Part shown: positions 1-10,860 of the stretch, piece by piece
Layout of the letters: each line of letters starts with the position of its first letter
How positions within the stretch are numbered: the first letter of the stretch is position 1
Assembly: GCA_019915135.1 (NCBI GenBank)
Contig: JAHLMK010000012.1
Coordinates: 62,001-126,000 of the forward strand
Direction: 5' to 3'
DNA length: 64,000 bases
Source: Strobilurus pachycystidiatus
Lineage: Eukaryota; Basidiomycota; Agaricomycetes; Agaricales; Physalacriaceae
Made by a program: the position numbers and the translations under genes
The notes under the pieces: model-generated
The model's input: only the letters and a program-made list of their open reading frames with translations
What the model was told of the DNA's origin: nothing
Databases searched by the model: none

Positions 1-2612
1 TGCTAATGGAATGGCGCTTTCCTATTGGAAGTCCATGCCATGAGGGAAGCCGCCATCCAATGTGTTGCGAGTGACCCGGCGGTTGTGTGATGCTGGGTGC
101 AAGAGCGCCAAGCTGTGTGTTGCGAGTGACTTAGCAGTTCTTGGGGCCGTACTGCATATGCGCCAATCCCTGTGTTGCCGATGACTTGGCGCTTTGTGAG
201 GCTGAGGGCGGTAACGCCATTCCCTGTGTTGCGCGTGAAATGGCCCTCTTGTGAAGCAGAGGGCAAAAGCCACTATGTGTGTGTTGCGTGTGAGATGGCG
301 GTTTTGTGGGGCGGTCTTCATAAACGCAATTCCCTACCTTGCGAGTGAGGTGGAGGTTTTGTGAAGCTGAGTGGAAAAGCACCAATGGTTGTGTTAGGGA
401 TGGATTGGCGCCATCCGCTGTGTTGCGAGCAGTATGGCGGTTTTGGGAGGCAGGAGGTGGGTCCATGCCATTAGTGAGAGCACCATCCTCTCTGTCGCGA
501 GGGAAATGGCCGTTGGTGGAACTGAGTGAGCCACCACTCTTATGTTGCGGAAGGAATGGTGCTTTCCGAGTGTGAGTCCAGGCCATATGTGAAAGCGCCA
601 TCCCCTGTGTTGCAAGTAAAATGGGGGTTGTGTGGGGCTGAGAGCAAAGCGCCATTCTCTGTGTTGCGAATGAAATGGCGGGTGTGTGACGCTGAGAGGA
701 AAACCGCCATCCTCTGTGTTGCGAGTGACATGGCGGTTCTGTGAAGCTGGGAGCAAAACCACCATTCTTGGTGTTGCGGAGGGTATGGTGCTTTCCGAGT
801 GTGAGTCCAGGCCATATGTGAAGGGGCCATCCTCTGTGTTGCGAGTGAAATGGCGGTTGTGTGAGGCTGAGAGCAAAAGTGCCATTCTCTGTGTTGCGAA
901 TGAAATGGCGGTTGTGTGAGGCTGAGGGCAAAAGCGCCATCCCCTGTATTGCGAGTGAAATGGCGGTTCTGTGAAGCTGGGAGCAAGCAAACCCACCATC
1001 CTCTGTGTTGCGAGGGAAATGGCGGTTCTGTGAGGCTGAGGGAAAAAGCGCCATCCTCTGTGTTGCGAATGAAATGGCGGTTGTGTGAGGCTGAGGGCAA
1101 AAGCGCCATCCCCTGTGTTGCGAGGGAAATGGCGGTTCTGTGAAGCTGGGAGCAAGACCACCATCGTCTGTGTTGCAAGTAAAATGGGGGTTGTGTGGGG
1201 CTGAGAGCAAAGCGCCATTCTCTGTGTTGCGAATGAAATGGCGGGTGTGTGACGCTGAGAGGAAAACCGCCATCCTCTGTGTTGCGAGTGAAATGGCGGT
1301 TCTGTGAGGCTGAGAGAAAAACCGCCATCCTCTGTGTTGCGAGTGAAATGGCGGTTTTGTGGGCTGAGTGGGAAAGCACCATTCTGTGTGTTGCGGATGA
1401 TTACGGTGCTTTCCGTGTGTGGATCCAGGCCATATGTGGAAGCGCCATCCTCTGTGTTGCGAGGGAATTGGCGGTTCTGTGAGGCTGAGAGGAAAACCGC
1501 CATCCGCTGTGTTGCGAGTGAAATGGCGGTTGTGTGAGGCTGGAAGCAAAAGCGCCATCCTCTGTGTTGCGAGTGAAAGGGCGGTTTTGTGGGCTGAGTG
1601 GGAAAGCACCATTCTGTGTGTTGCGGATGTAATGGTGCTTTCCGTGTGTGGATCCAGGCCATATGTGGAAGCGCCATCCTCTGTGTTGCGAGGGAATTGG
1701 CGGTTCTGTGAGGCTGAGAGGAAAACCGCCATCCGCTGTGTTGCGAGTGAAATGACGGTTGTGTGAGGCTGAGAGCAAGAGCGCCATCCCCTGTGTTCCG
1801 AGTGAAATGGCGGTTGTGTGAGGCTGACGGCAAAAGCGCCATCCAGGGGATTGCGCGTGGAATGGCGGTTCTGTGAGGCTGAGGGCAAAAGCGCCATCCT
1901 CTGTGTTGCGGGGGAAATGGCGGTTCTGTGTGGCTGAGAGGAAAACCGCCATCCTCTGTGTTGCGTGTGAAATGGCGGTTTTGTGGGCTGAGTGGGAAGG
2001 CACCATTCTGTGTGTTGCAGATGTAATGGTGCTTTCCGTGTGTGAGTCCAGGCCATATGTGAAAGCGCCATCCTCTGTGTTGCGAGGGAATTGGCGGTTC
2101 TGTGAGGCTGAGAGGAAAACCGCCATCCGCTGTGTTGCGAGTGAAATGATGGTTGTGTGAGGCTGAGAGCAAGAGCGCCATCCCCTGTGTTCCGAGTGAA
2201 ATGGCGGTTGTGTGAGGCTGACGGCAAAAGCGCCATCCAGGGGATTGCGCGTGGAATGGCGGTTCTGTGAGGCTGAGGGCAAAAGCGCCATCCTCTGTGT
2301 TGCGGGGGAAATGGCGGTTCTGTGTGGCTGAGAGGAAAACCGCCATCCTCTGTGTTGCGTGTGAAATGGCGGTTTTGTGGGCTGAGTGGGAAAGCACCAT
2401 TCTGTGTGTTGCAGATGTAATGGTGCTTTCCGTGTGTGAGTCCAGGCCATATGTGAAAGCGCCATCCTCTGTGTTGCGAGGGAATTGGCGGTTCTGTGAG
2501 GCTGAGAGGAAAACCGCCATCCGCTGTGTTGCGAGTGGAATGGCGGTTGTGTGAGGCTGAGAGGAAAAGCACCATTCTCTGTGTTGTAGATGAAATGGCG
2601 GTTTCCAAAATC
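1..2612. repeat. 55-bp minisatellite array (about 47 units)
   Basis: A head-to-tail array whose units are mostly 54-55 bp; for example the motif GTGTTGC starts at 607, 661, 716 and 771. A longer variant unit (about 65 bp) carries an extra AGTCCAGGCCATATGTG-type segment and recurs at 795, 1430, 1660, 2050 and 2440. Most units contain an inverted pair, CGCCAT ... ATGGCG, about 20 bp apart. The array enters from beyond the left window edge and ends near 2612, where unrelated sequence begins. All three minus-strand frames stay open for hundreds of codons because a stop-free unit of length 1 mod 3 opens every frame; no start context, intron or family resemblance supports a protein. Copy number is estimated from length. 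Confidence 0.95.
1381..2566. repeat. Higher-order duplication inside the minisatellite
   Basis: Blocks of several units are themselves duplicated. The marker ATTCTGTGTGTTGC occurs at 1381, 1611, 2005 and 2399, so the last two spacings are exactly 394 bp. The segments 1771-2164 and 2165-2558 are almost identical, including rare variants such as the TTCCGAGTG unit and the CAGGGGATTGCGCGTGG unit. This points to recent segmental amplification of about seven units at a time. Confidence 0.85.
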
Positions 2613-2727
2613 CTTCCAAAACAAAATTTTGGTTTGAATTGGAGCCCTCCACTTCCGTTTCAAGAGGGATAGGGTGACGACGCGCAAGCCCCACATAAGA
2701 CCGTGATGAAGTTTCTAGAGGCAACAG

Positions 2728-2957
2728 TCAGCAAAAAGTAAATAAAAACGCGTCAAAACAAACTCTGTGGCGAACCATGAACCTTTTCTGATGCTCCTCC
2801 TTTGTCTCGTCGATGAGACGCGGAAGAGGGAACTCGACGTGATACATCGTCTCGAACCGCGCCTTGAAGGCAACGACTTGAACATCCGTCAAGAGAGAGC
2901 GCACCACTTCGCGTCCCCAGGACTTGAAAAACGCGCCTTCGTCCGCAGTGAACCCCT
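2728..2957 (-). other. Possible exon of an unidentified gene
   Basis: On the minus strand a good acceptor (TTGTGCAG) at about 2958 is followed by an open stretch of about 75 codons ending at 2728. The translation has a mixed, protein-like composition (GFTADEGAFFKSWGREVV near its start). I do not recognise it and could not connect a convincing upstream exon; an open frame at 2972-3196 is a weak candidate. It lies just right of the minisatellite and in the same direction as the small gene at 3408-4079, so it may be debris of the same mobile-element neighbourhood. Confidence 0.25.
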
Positions 2958-3407
2958 GCACAATGATCAGACTATGTTGCAACAGGGAGGGAGGGCGAAA
3001 AGAACATACCGCAGGCAAGGGAGGAAGGGAAAGATACGATTGAGACATGGCTGAGACGAGGGAAGGACAACAGTAAGTAGAGAGATGTTATGGGAGAGAA
3101 AAGAAAGTTCGGGGGGTTTTGTTCGCGGATGGACGCCGTGTCGAGACTCCGAAACTCAGCTGCCATGAGAACGAGACGGCGAGACGGCGGGGCCAAGCGT
3201 TGTGGCGAATCCGATTCATTAGACTTCCCGAGTCTTCTATTGGACTTTTACGTTACGTTTCGCGTCGCCGTTGTTGGGTTCCAAATCAATCAAATGTTGT
3301 GTACTGGCCTGGCTGAATTAGAAGTGCACATAATACACACATGGATCATCATACAACAAGCACGCCGCGTCAAGAGAGTGAGGAAGGAATGAGGGCACAC
3401 ACATCGA

Positions 3408-4079
3408 TCATTGGACCTGCTGATGGTTGAGCTGGCGCTTACGTTTTGCCAGGTGTAGCGTCGCTCGCTCTGCATAGAACAGAATGTCCGCAATGTATCC
3501 ATGAAGCGTCTCAAACTTTACGCGCGTTGCCTCGATATCCTTCCAATAGTCGTTATCGACGCCGGCCTCCTCTTGAACCTGCCGCAAAGCGTCCGTCACG
3601 TATTCCAATTTGTGCCAATAGAACTCCTCCTTGGAGGAGATGTGTTGGACACCCCTCATATGCCCATAGTCCTCGTACGCAAACGTAAGGCCGGAGGCAT
3701 AGCCGACGAGAGTGTTCCCGGTCTCAGCACGCATCTCGGCGTCGATGAACTGAACACGACCACGAAGGCGCTTGCAGAGGGCTTCGTCAAAATATCTGAG
3801 GAAAATGTGGGTATGGATAGAATAGAGCAGAGGCTACGCACTCGGGAGTCGAGGCCCTGACGGCTTGTTGGCGACAAGTCCTGCCGTCTCGTGCGGCCTT
3901 TTCGTCGTAGCGCTTCTTCATCTGGTCCAGCTGCTGGGCGCAGTTCCTAAGGAGAGAAGGCTGTCAGTGAGAGGAGAGAGTGGGTAGCAAGACGCGTACT
4001 TCTTATACCAGCGCATTCTCTTCGCCCTATCGGCTTCTTGCTTGAGCTCGGGCGTGTTGTACAGCTTTTTGCGAACCAT
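3408..4079 (-). CDS. Spliced 190-aa basic N-terminal protein, KDZ-cargo-like
   Basis: Three exons read cleanly on the minus strand: 4000-4079, 3842-3946 and 3408-3795, joined by introns of 53 and 46 bp with donors GTACGC and GTGCGT. The sum is 573 nt, 190 aa, without an internal stop. The ATG at 4079 starts a very basic N-terminus (MVRKKLYNTPELKQEADRAK), followed by a helical, charged body rich in Glu, Arg and Tyr. The layout (basic start of about 45 residues, total near 200 aa, two or three exons) parallels the AT-hook protein at 27904-28565 inside the intact KDZ transposon, so I infer that it belongs to the same loose class of transposon-associated proteins. No enzymatic motif is visible and the function is unknown. 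The splice model is strong; the class assignment is an inference. Confidence 0.6.
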
Positions 4080-5237
4080 TTTTTTTTGTAGATGGTGGCT
4101 GAGAGCAAAGAGCTATGAGCAAAGTTCAACAACGGCAACACGGGGTAAGCAGATGTGGAGGTGGAAGGGTATTGGTGTGGTTAGTGGCAAAACTTGGTGG
4201 GGACACTGGTGGGTGCAGGAGTCAAACTCGCAATTTCTTAAGGCTATTGCCTTAGGATCTGAGTTCACTAGACCTTAATTGGACCTTTTCTGGTAGCCTC
4301 GCTGATAAAATAATTTGAGGCGGCAGTCCCATGCGCATCAATAAAACAAGATTTATGATATTTTTTATGAGAGGTTTGGTTGGGGCATTGCGTTTAACCA
4401 GTCGAAATGTCGGTGAAGTGGATATTCGGATTCATAGGACTTCTTTGGACCCGATTGGACCGTCATTGGACCGCATGTGCGAGCTCTTGTGTGAGAATGG
4501 TCGACTGACTGGGGATGACTTGAATCAATAGTAAGGTGTATTGAACGCTATCGGATCTCCATCCGAGAGTGGTAGAACCAGCAATGAGTCTCACAGAGAC
4601 CGAGTATGTTTACTGTAGTGCCTAGACTTCTATTGGACCGAATGCTATTGCAAGTGAGGAGATGCCGACCAATTCCTGGGGAAGGATTGTCTCCAATCCT
4701 GAGGTCGCCTGGAGCCTATACACCTGTTCCGGGGATGTTCCCGCCAAGTGAGACAAATACAGAGCAAGTGATCGTCAGACGGATTCCATTGGACTTTTTC
4801 AGTTTGGGTGATGCTGCAGTGCCGACGCCTTGGTTTTTCCTGGAAGTTCTAAGCCATGCGTCGGAGAGGAGAATAGAGTATAACCGGAGGAGGGAGGGAT
4901 GTTCCGAGGATATCTTTTCAAGTGACCGCTCCTAGGCTATGAAGAGCACCGGAAGAGAGTCGCCGACTACAGAGTCCGATTGGTCACCCTGATGTGACCA
5001 CGGGAGGATCCGAAGTATCAATTCTCGATACAGGTTGAGGTGCAAGAAGCTTCAAGTTCATCGCGGCACATTGGTGGACTGGCTCCAGTGTCTGATAATG
5101 GCTCTAGAGTCAGTCCTCAATGTGCCGCCATTCCGCTAATTTGCGGCACAAGTAACCTTTTGCCAATCAGCTTACCATTTAGACAGCTTGTGGCGCGTAA
5201 AGTTTGGTTTCATTCGCAGCCCATTGGCGGACTGGTA
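4080..5237. other. Unassigned interval
   Basis: No convincing gene. Open frames at 4331-4531 and 4606-4935 (+) have no recognisable domain or splice partners. A short motif resembling CTATTGGACC or ATTGGACC recurs near 3238, 4450, 4630 and 4787. Around 5080-5275 there are short complementary stretches (GGACTGGTATTAG / CTAACACCAGTCC) that could fold. This may be decayed transposon DNA. Confidence 0.4.
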
Positions 5238-5564
5238 TTAGTCTCCAAGCAATTCTAACACCAGTCCCTCATGGGTTGCTATCATGTTTGAGAGAACCCA
5301 TTCCACGTCTTGAACCGCAAAGACCCATTCACCGAGACCCAGAACGTCCGATTTGCATGCTGTTCCCCACCACGCAAGGTACGCCATGACACTCAGATGT
5401 CCGTTCACGCCACTGGTACGTAACTTGCCCCAGCCGCGTCCCAAAACGTCTGGTCGGTTATGCTCGCGGAATGGCGCCTGTGAAGCGACAACGTCCCGCC
5501 ACTTGGGTTGGACACTGGCCCACCAAGGCCAAAACTGTGCGGCATGTTCGCAAATCGTGAGGTT

Positions 5565-6037
5565 TAGACATGAGCACGAATGTCGGATATTTTCGGATAT
5601 TTCAATTATATTCGTATCCGACATCCGAAGATATTCGGATGTCGGATGTCGGATACCTCTCGGATGTCGGATGCCTCTCGGATGTCGGATGTCCACTTTC
5701 TGAGCAGACATCCGAGACATGATAGTGTGGGCTGTAGTATATGAGTGTTCTGTGTTAGTTATGTGACTCTAATTGACATTTATACACAGTGTAATACCAT
5801 AACTTCATAGTAGATATGGTTTCAGGCTGCTCTTGATGCAATATTATGCCAATACTCATGGATATTCAGATATATTCGAATATATTCGGATGAATATTCA
5901 CAAATATTCGGATATTGGACAATTATCTCGGATGCAATGTCGGATATCCATCCGAATACGAATATCTGGGTTTGAGGTGCACATATTCGTGGTTCGGATG
6001 TAGGATACATCCGAATAGACACTCGTGATCATGTCTA
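5565..6037 (+). mobile_element. hAT MITE, family A copy 1
   Basis: 473 bp starting TAGACATGAGCACGA and ending TCGTGATCATGTCTA, which are terminal inverted repeats. It is flanked by a perfect 8-bp target duplication, GTGAGGTT at 5557-5564 and 6038-6045. The interior is AT-rich and built from ATTCGGATGTCGGAT-like repeats, with no ORF of note. The 8-bp duplication and TAGA-type ends identify a non-autonomous hAT element. It interrupts the minus-strand companion-gene relic inside the RPNLT codons; the reading continues on the other side of the element. Confidence 0.93.
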
Positions 6038-6686
6038 GTGAGGTTGGGGCGGTAGTCGGCAGCGCGAGCTCGCTGAATCCAATCCTGAATACACGTCGGT
6101 CGGATTCTGTTTGCCGGGATGGGCTTCCCGTGCACGAAGTCGAGCTTCTCTTCGGCTCTAGCAGATGGAAGCTCTCGAGGTACGTGTATGCGTCCTTCAG
6201 CCAAATTGGACGACTGGCAGTAGGTTCAGAGAGCAGAGAGGCTGGAGTCGCGGAGCTTTCGGAAGGACAAGGTATGTGCATGCGCGGTATGTTGGCAAAG
6301 GGATGCGCAGAGTCGTTTGGTCCGCAGGTTGGAACGAAGTCGGGAGGTAGAAGGGCCGGATCGATATCTAGGTTACTGACAGGTCTGACAGATGTCAAAT
6401 TGGTGATGTCGGTGAGGACAGGGAGGCGAGTGGGCGGCGAAGGTTGCTTCCCAGGCTGGAGAGGTTGAACAAGCTGGCGTGTATGCGCCGCCGGGGGCCC
6501 ATTCTCGGAATTGCTTGTCTCGTCATCCTCATCCTCAGCAGCGCCAACCGCCCCGGCGGCCTTCTTCCGTCCAGATACATGGGCGGGACCTTTCTTACGC
6601 GATTGCGACTGACGTCCTCCTCGTTTCCGCTTTCAAGAAGTCGTTTCTTCGGGTCGGTCATCGGACGTCTCGGTGGATACTGATGG

Positions 6687-7157
6687 TAGGATTTTAGAGT
6701 TGAGTTGCAATAACCGGATTGTTTGAACAACCCAACTCAACTCAGGTTGAGGTTGTTCAAAATTTAACTAAATTCAACAACCTCAACTTGGGTTAGGTTG
6801 TAGGTTTTTGCTGAAGGTGTAATTTTCAATAACCTTCAACAACTTGTGTCATTTTGGTACTCATATAATGTGTATTTAAGGTGATATGAGACTGTTAAGC
6901 TTGAAGTATAGTTGTAAATCATTGAAAAATAATATTCTAAATAAAAAATTTATGTGTTTTGAGTAAAAAAGAGACATAAACAAATAAAGTCAAGATTGCA
7001 ACCAGTTTTTGAGGGTTTTTTGAGGTTGTGAAAAGTTGAAAAACAACCAGATTGAGGTTGAGGTTGTTAGAAAATCATGAATTTCAACAATCGATTGAGT
7101 TGAGGTTGTTCACAAAATAAGTCAAAAAACCCAACCCAACTTAACTTTAAAACCCTA
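6687..7157. mobile_element. hAT MITE, family C
   Basis: 471 bp, AT-rich, with ends TAGGATTTTAGAGTTGAGTT and the complement of TAGGGTTTTAAAGTTAAGTT. It has a perfect 8-bp target duplication ACTGATGG at 6679-6686 and 7158-7165. The interior is dominated by GTTGAGGTTGTT and its complement, so the whole element can fold on itself. It lies in the Ser/Pro-rich linker of the companion-gene relic. Confidence 0.93.
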
Positions 7158-8927
7158 ACTGATGGAGGCGTGTCACTGGCTGGGGCGGCGCAAGGGACAT
7201 TCCAAGGATTGTCTTTGCGTAGAAACCACGGGAGAGTGGTTGGCATCTCAACGCCTGGGAGGGATCGTGCGCGCTGCTGCTCGTGTGGTAAACAATGTTA
7301 GAATCTTGAATGAAACAAAGAAAGAAAATTACTTACTCCAAGACGATACTCCAAACTCGCCAAGCGCCGCCAGGTACGTTCGAAATCGAAGCTTACCGCG
7401 CTCTCCATCAGCATGAGGAAACGTTTTGGGTACCGAAGCGCGGTTCTTGCCTACGTCAAGCCTGACAGACGCGTTAGCGCATCAATTCAATGAGGGAAAG
7501 CGAGCATTGGAAACATACGTGATGACATTGACCTGTCCTCCTTTGCGAGGCTCAGGGCCCGTCCACGAGAAGGAGATGTTGCCGCCGAGAAGAGTGGATA
7601 GACCTTCGAGTAGAGGCTGCATGCTTCCGGCCAGTCCATCAAGTGCGCTGCAAGGTCCGTGTAAATCACAACAAATGAAGTAAGAAATGAACCTTACGCT
7701 TGAGTTTCCACTGGAGATAAAAGCTCGACGGGACGACGAGCGGCTTCCTTGCCAGCTGCCACCTTGGCAGCGTCTTGGCGAGCACGGTCGCGCCAATAGT
7801 TCTGTTCTTCTTCGGGAAGATCCTCCAATTGCGCTGCACTGAAACCTCCGACTTCCCCAATCCGTTCACGACGCGCATTCTTTCCCGTTTCGGCAAAAGA
7901 TGAATCAAAGTCATCCTTCCTGCCTTGGAATCGGTCCATTGCCCATAGTTGAGCAGCCGTGCGGGCGCGCTTACGCGTCACATCGACGCCGGCAACCTTG
8001 GAGACGAACATGGCGACGGGATCTTTCCGTAGTTGTTCCTTGCTCATTCTGTTGATTGGAGTCGCCTTGCTCCAACGGCTTTCATAGTAATTGCGTACTC
8101 CCTGGAACAAAATTAGATTGAATCAATCAATGGTGCCGTGAAATAGACGCGCCGTTAACAGACGCTGCAGCAAATGCGCCTTCTTGTCGCGGTCGTACTG
8201 AGATAGAGACGCGTCAGGAAGCGGAGGGAATGTATCGGTGCCAGGTTCCTGATCCAGAGGTAGGTCCCACGGATACTTTTCGCAGAGCTGGTTGAAGATG
8301 GTATCCGCAAACTCCTGTCCAGCCGCCTTGCTCTTTTGACGCGCCGCAATAAAGTCCGACAACGCTGCTTCGACAAGAATCTTGCGACTGCCCTTCAGCC
8401 AGTTTTTGTGGAAGGCCGGGACGGTCGAAGGGTCAAATTGTGGAGTGTTCCTGGAAACAGGGAAACATTTAGCCAATCACACGGACGCGGAATAACAATC
8501 CCAAAGGAGATGTAAACGCCAGCAAGACTCACTGCGTGGATGCCATAGATTTAGACTGTGAGGAAAGACGCGTTGTTGGTTGATCTCAGTATGATAGAAC
8601 ATTTTGAAGTAAACGAGGAGATCAACAAGGATTGTCTGGCTTTGCTTGGCTAGGGAACGACGGCGCCACGACGGCATGACGGCTTGGCCGCAACATAATA
8701 TCACTGTGGCAAGGAGAGTCGAGGACCTCTACTGGTGTGGGAGCGTGGCTCAACCTGCGGCTCACCTTACGTGGCAGTGTATTTCCCTGTGTTTTTGGAG
8801 CACGGGTTCGATTGACAGTAGTGCCATTGTTTTTACTATCATACATTCTACAAGTGTTACTCAACGGCGCTTAGTTCTCGATGAAAATGAGATTACAAGA
8901 TGATTGGAATATATTTATGTGCAATGC

Positions 8928-8970
8928 CGGGAACGGTGGGAACGGGAACGGCGGGAACGGGAATGGCGGG
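8928..8970. repeat. GGGAACGGC-type short tandem repeat
   Basis: Five or so imperfect units of GGGAACGGCG / GGGAACGG run in tandem, followed by GGGAATGGCGGGG. It is a short GC-rich microsatellite with no coding function evident. Confidence 0.7.
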
Positions 8971-9240
8971 GAAAGCCACCGAATCAATGTTTGTATCCAT
9001 CAGCGCAACCTGCACATATCTCAAATCCCACTAGTATATTGATTCATGAAGGCTAGAGGGCGTCGTGGAGGCGGGAGCGCGCCCAGCCCGCCAATATGCC
9101 GCTATTGCAGATGCTGAAACAGATACGGCAAACACCGGGCACACCGTATTAAGCGCAAGGAGGGTTTTGTGCAGTGCAGCTAAGGGAGTCTCAATAACCA
9201 CAGCCTCAGAAATTCAAGGGTAATTGTTGCCCTGCAATAC

Positions 9241-9286
9241 AGGCGCGCTGCAAGCGGGGTACCAGGCGCGCTGCGAGCGGGGTACC
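9241..9286. repeat. Direct 23-bp tandem duplication
   Basis: AGGCGCGCTGCAAGCGGGGT-ACC at 9241-9263 is repeated with one substitution at 9264-9286, and a third partial copy (AGGCGGGCC) follows. It lies in a GC-rich spacer left of the LTR-like block. Confidence 0.85.
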
Positions 9287-9554
9287 AGGCGGGCCATCAG
9301 ACACGGGCGTGCCTGCTGACTAAGTGGTCACGTGACGCGCTCGCGCAATGTTCATGTTTCGGAGATTGCCATATTATCGAAAAGAAATGGATTGACGGGA
9401 CCCAGGCTTTTGAATATTGTAGCCTCAAGGTAGGGTTGAGGGCAGCTGAGCCTAGGGTTAGCAGCTGAGCTGGTTATATCAACACTTTGTGGAATTGGCC
9501 TTCAAGGCTATAACAACTGGAATACACCTCATATTACGTCTGGGCCTGGGATAT

Positions 9555-9966
9555 TGTCATGACTTGACTGCGCCACAGACGCCTAGCCGATCGAAGGCGG
9601 CGCCTGCGCGGGCGGGAGCAACGTTATCGCGCCCATCATCGGGATCTATCCGACGGCCGTCTGACGGTAGCACATGGTGGCGGAGCTCGGCCGACGGGAA
9701 AGCAGGATCGGGCGGGATAGGGCGCGCTCCCGACCAATCACGGGCGGGATGGCGCAATGACTCGTGCGATGACTCGGGAATGAGTCAGAAGGGCGCACCC
9801 GCGCCCATCGGGCGTCGGGAACCGTATAAAAGAATCAATAGTCAGTAGAGTAGTTCTTCAGAGAACCGTTGTCTTTCCCCCGGGATTCAATACACCACCT
9901 CTTATACCGCTCTCCAGTCGTTGCCTCGTGCGCCCTCGCTATAGACAAATAGGCCCGATGCTGACA
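9555..9966 (+). repeat. LTR-like block (possible solo LTR)
   Basis: About 412 bp beginning TGTCATGACTTG and ending GCTGACA, with a TATA-like GTATAAAAG near 9826. The first 12 bases match the reverse-complement start of the solo LTR at 39844-40735 (TGTCATGACTTGGCG), which suggests the same superfamily. I see no 5-bp duplication at the proposed ends (GATAT versus CGACT), so the boundaries are uncertain. Confidence 0.35.
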
Positions 9967-10860
9967 CGACTCAGCATGAACATGGCGCCAAACACGCTTA
10001 TGTCGGAAGGGAACGAAGTGGAGCCAGAAGCGAGGGGAGAAGAGGAGCGGGGAAGTGGGAAGAAGATCTTGTCCTGGATTTGGACAGCTCAGGGAGCCCC
10101 AGATGATTCAGACGAGTATCTGCATGAATGTACGTTGGATCTGTTTGTTTCTCGTACTAATTTTGTGCTGTAGCGGTCCGCGTTGAGTGGTGCAGAGCAC
10201 ATGCGCGGAAGGAAAGGTGGCGGGAGGAGGTCCTGATTGGGGAGGCAGAGATGGATCGGACTCTAGCCTCGTTAAGGTACTATGTGGTGCACTGGCAGAC
10301 GCTAGAGATCCCCACGAGTTATTCAATGATCTGAACCTTGATCCTCAGAGAGAATATCCTCTCCAAAATTAAATAAACCTTGATCCTTTCAATGATCCTT
10401 AAGTTTGGATCATTGAGCAATTCGAATCAAGGATCATTGAATGTTCCTTCTATGTTTGGGTGATAGATGTCTGATGTCTGATAGAATATGCATGCATAAT
10501 CATCAATATGTACCATTGAAAGCTGTTTAAGTACTGTGGAAGCTTTTCTGTACTTGTATTTGCATAAAGTTAATGATTCAACAATGATCCTCCAATGATT
10601 TTTACCTTCAGTGAATGAACCTTGATCCTTACAATGATCCTTAGGTTCGGATCATTGACATGTTAATGATTTGAACTTCGGATTAAAGTCAAGGTTCGGA
10701 TCAAGGATATCCTCTACTTCTAATGACTCGTGAAGATCTCTAGCAGACGCTGGCGGAGACATCAGTGGGAGGGGTCGCGGAGCGGCAGGGTCGGCGGGCT
10801 TATGCCCTGCGTCAGGTTGCGATGTATGAATTGGTCCTGGGAAGCTTTGCCCGGCAATGA
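9967..10860 (+). pseudogene. KDZ transposase 3' relic, cut by a hAT MITE
   Basis: The translation from 9967 carries GKKILSWIWTAQGAPDDSDE, then an intron (donor GTACGT at about 10131, acceptor CTGTAG at about 10173), then VRVEWCRAHARKERWREEV and, after the MITE, RRAYALRQVAMYELVLGSF, ending at a TGA at 10858-10860. These segments match in order the C-terminal region of the intact KDZ transposase in this window (GPTWIWQG ... LRVEWCKSYARMRRWTEEV ... ARAYAYRQSHIRSRVANHF). The 5' portion is missing and an LTR-like block abuts it. A hAT MITE (10303-10742) splits the HWQT|LAET reading. It is not functional. It shows that another KDZ element once lay here. Confidence 0.65.
10303..10742 (+). mobile_element. 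hAT MITE, family B copy 1
   Basis: 440 bp with ends TAGAGATCCCCACGAGTTATT and the complement of TAGAGATCTTCACGAGTCATT. It has a perfect 8-bp target duplication GCAGACGC at 10295-10302 and 10743-10750. The interior is rich in ATGATCC / GGATCATTG. A second copy lies in opposite orientation at 19132-19561. It is inserted in the coding frame of the KDZ transposase relic. Confidence 0.93.

Larger units (their letters stand above)
5238..8546 (-). pseudogene. Relic of a KDZ-companion gene, split by two hAT MITEs
   Basis: Minus-strand exons: 8533-8546, 8153-8450, 7698-8101, 7519-7647 and further pieces down to 5238. The translation follows the same plan as the gene at 30754-34284: an N-terminal segment (NWLKGSRKILVEAALSDF ... 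KYPWDLPL), a charged middle (RNYYESRWSKA), a QPLLEGLSTLLGG segment ending at a GPEPRKGG motif, an acidic low-complexity linker, and a C-terminal part with DWIQRARAADYRPNL, WWASVQPKWR, SGVNGHLSVMAYLAWWG and DVEWVLSNM. The copy is broken. MITEs at 6687-7157 and 5565-6037 sit in coding sequence, the frame shifts near 6150, the exon 4/5 junction does not keep frame, and the second intron has a GC donor (GCGCGT) where its relatives use GTGCGT. The molecular function of the family is unknown; its association with KDZ transposons is established knowledge plus what is seen here. Confidence 0.7.

Noticed and set aside
131..2608. 825-codon minus-strand ORF and two similar long ORFs
   Set aside because: They are produced by the stop-free 55-bp repeat in all three frames; no start context, promoter or family resemblance.
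1..2612. CRISPR-like array
   Set aside because: Units are contiguous and related along their full length with no unique spacers, in a clearly eukaryotic context.
3656..3877. Minus ORF of 73 codons beside the 190-aa gene
   Set aside because: It runs through an intron of the spliced model in another frame.
5565..6037. Tc1/mariner-type MITE with TA duplication
   Set aside because: TA flanks are present at both ends, but extending the comparison gives a perfect 8-bp duplication outside TAGACATG...CATGTCTA at every copy, which fits hAT.
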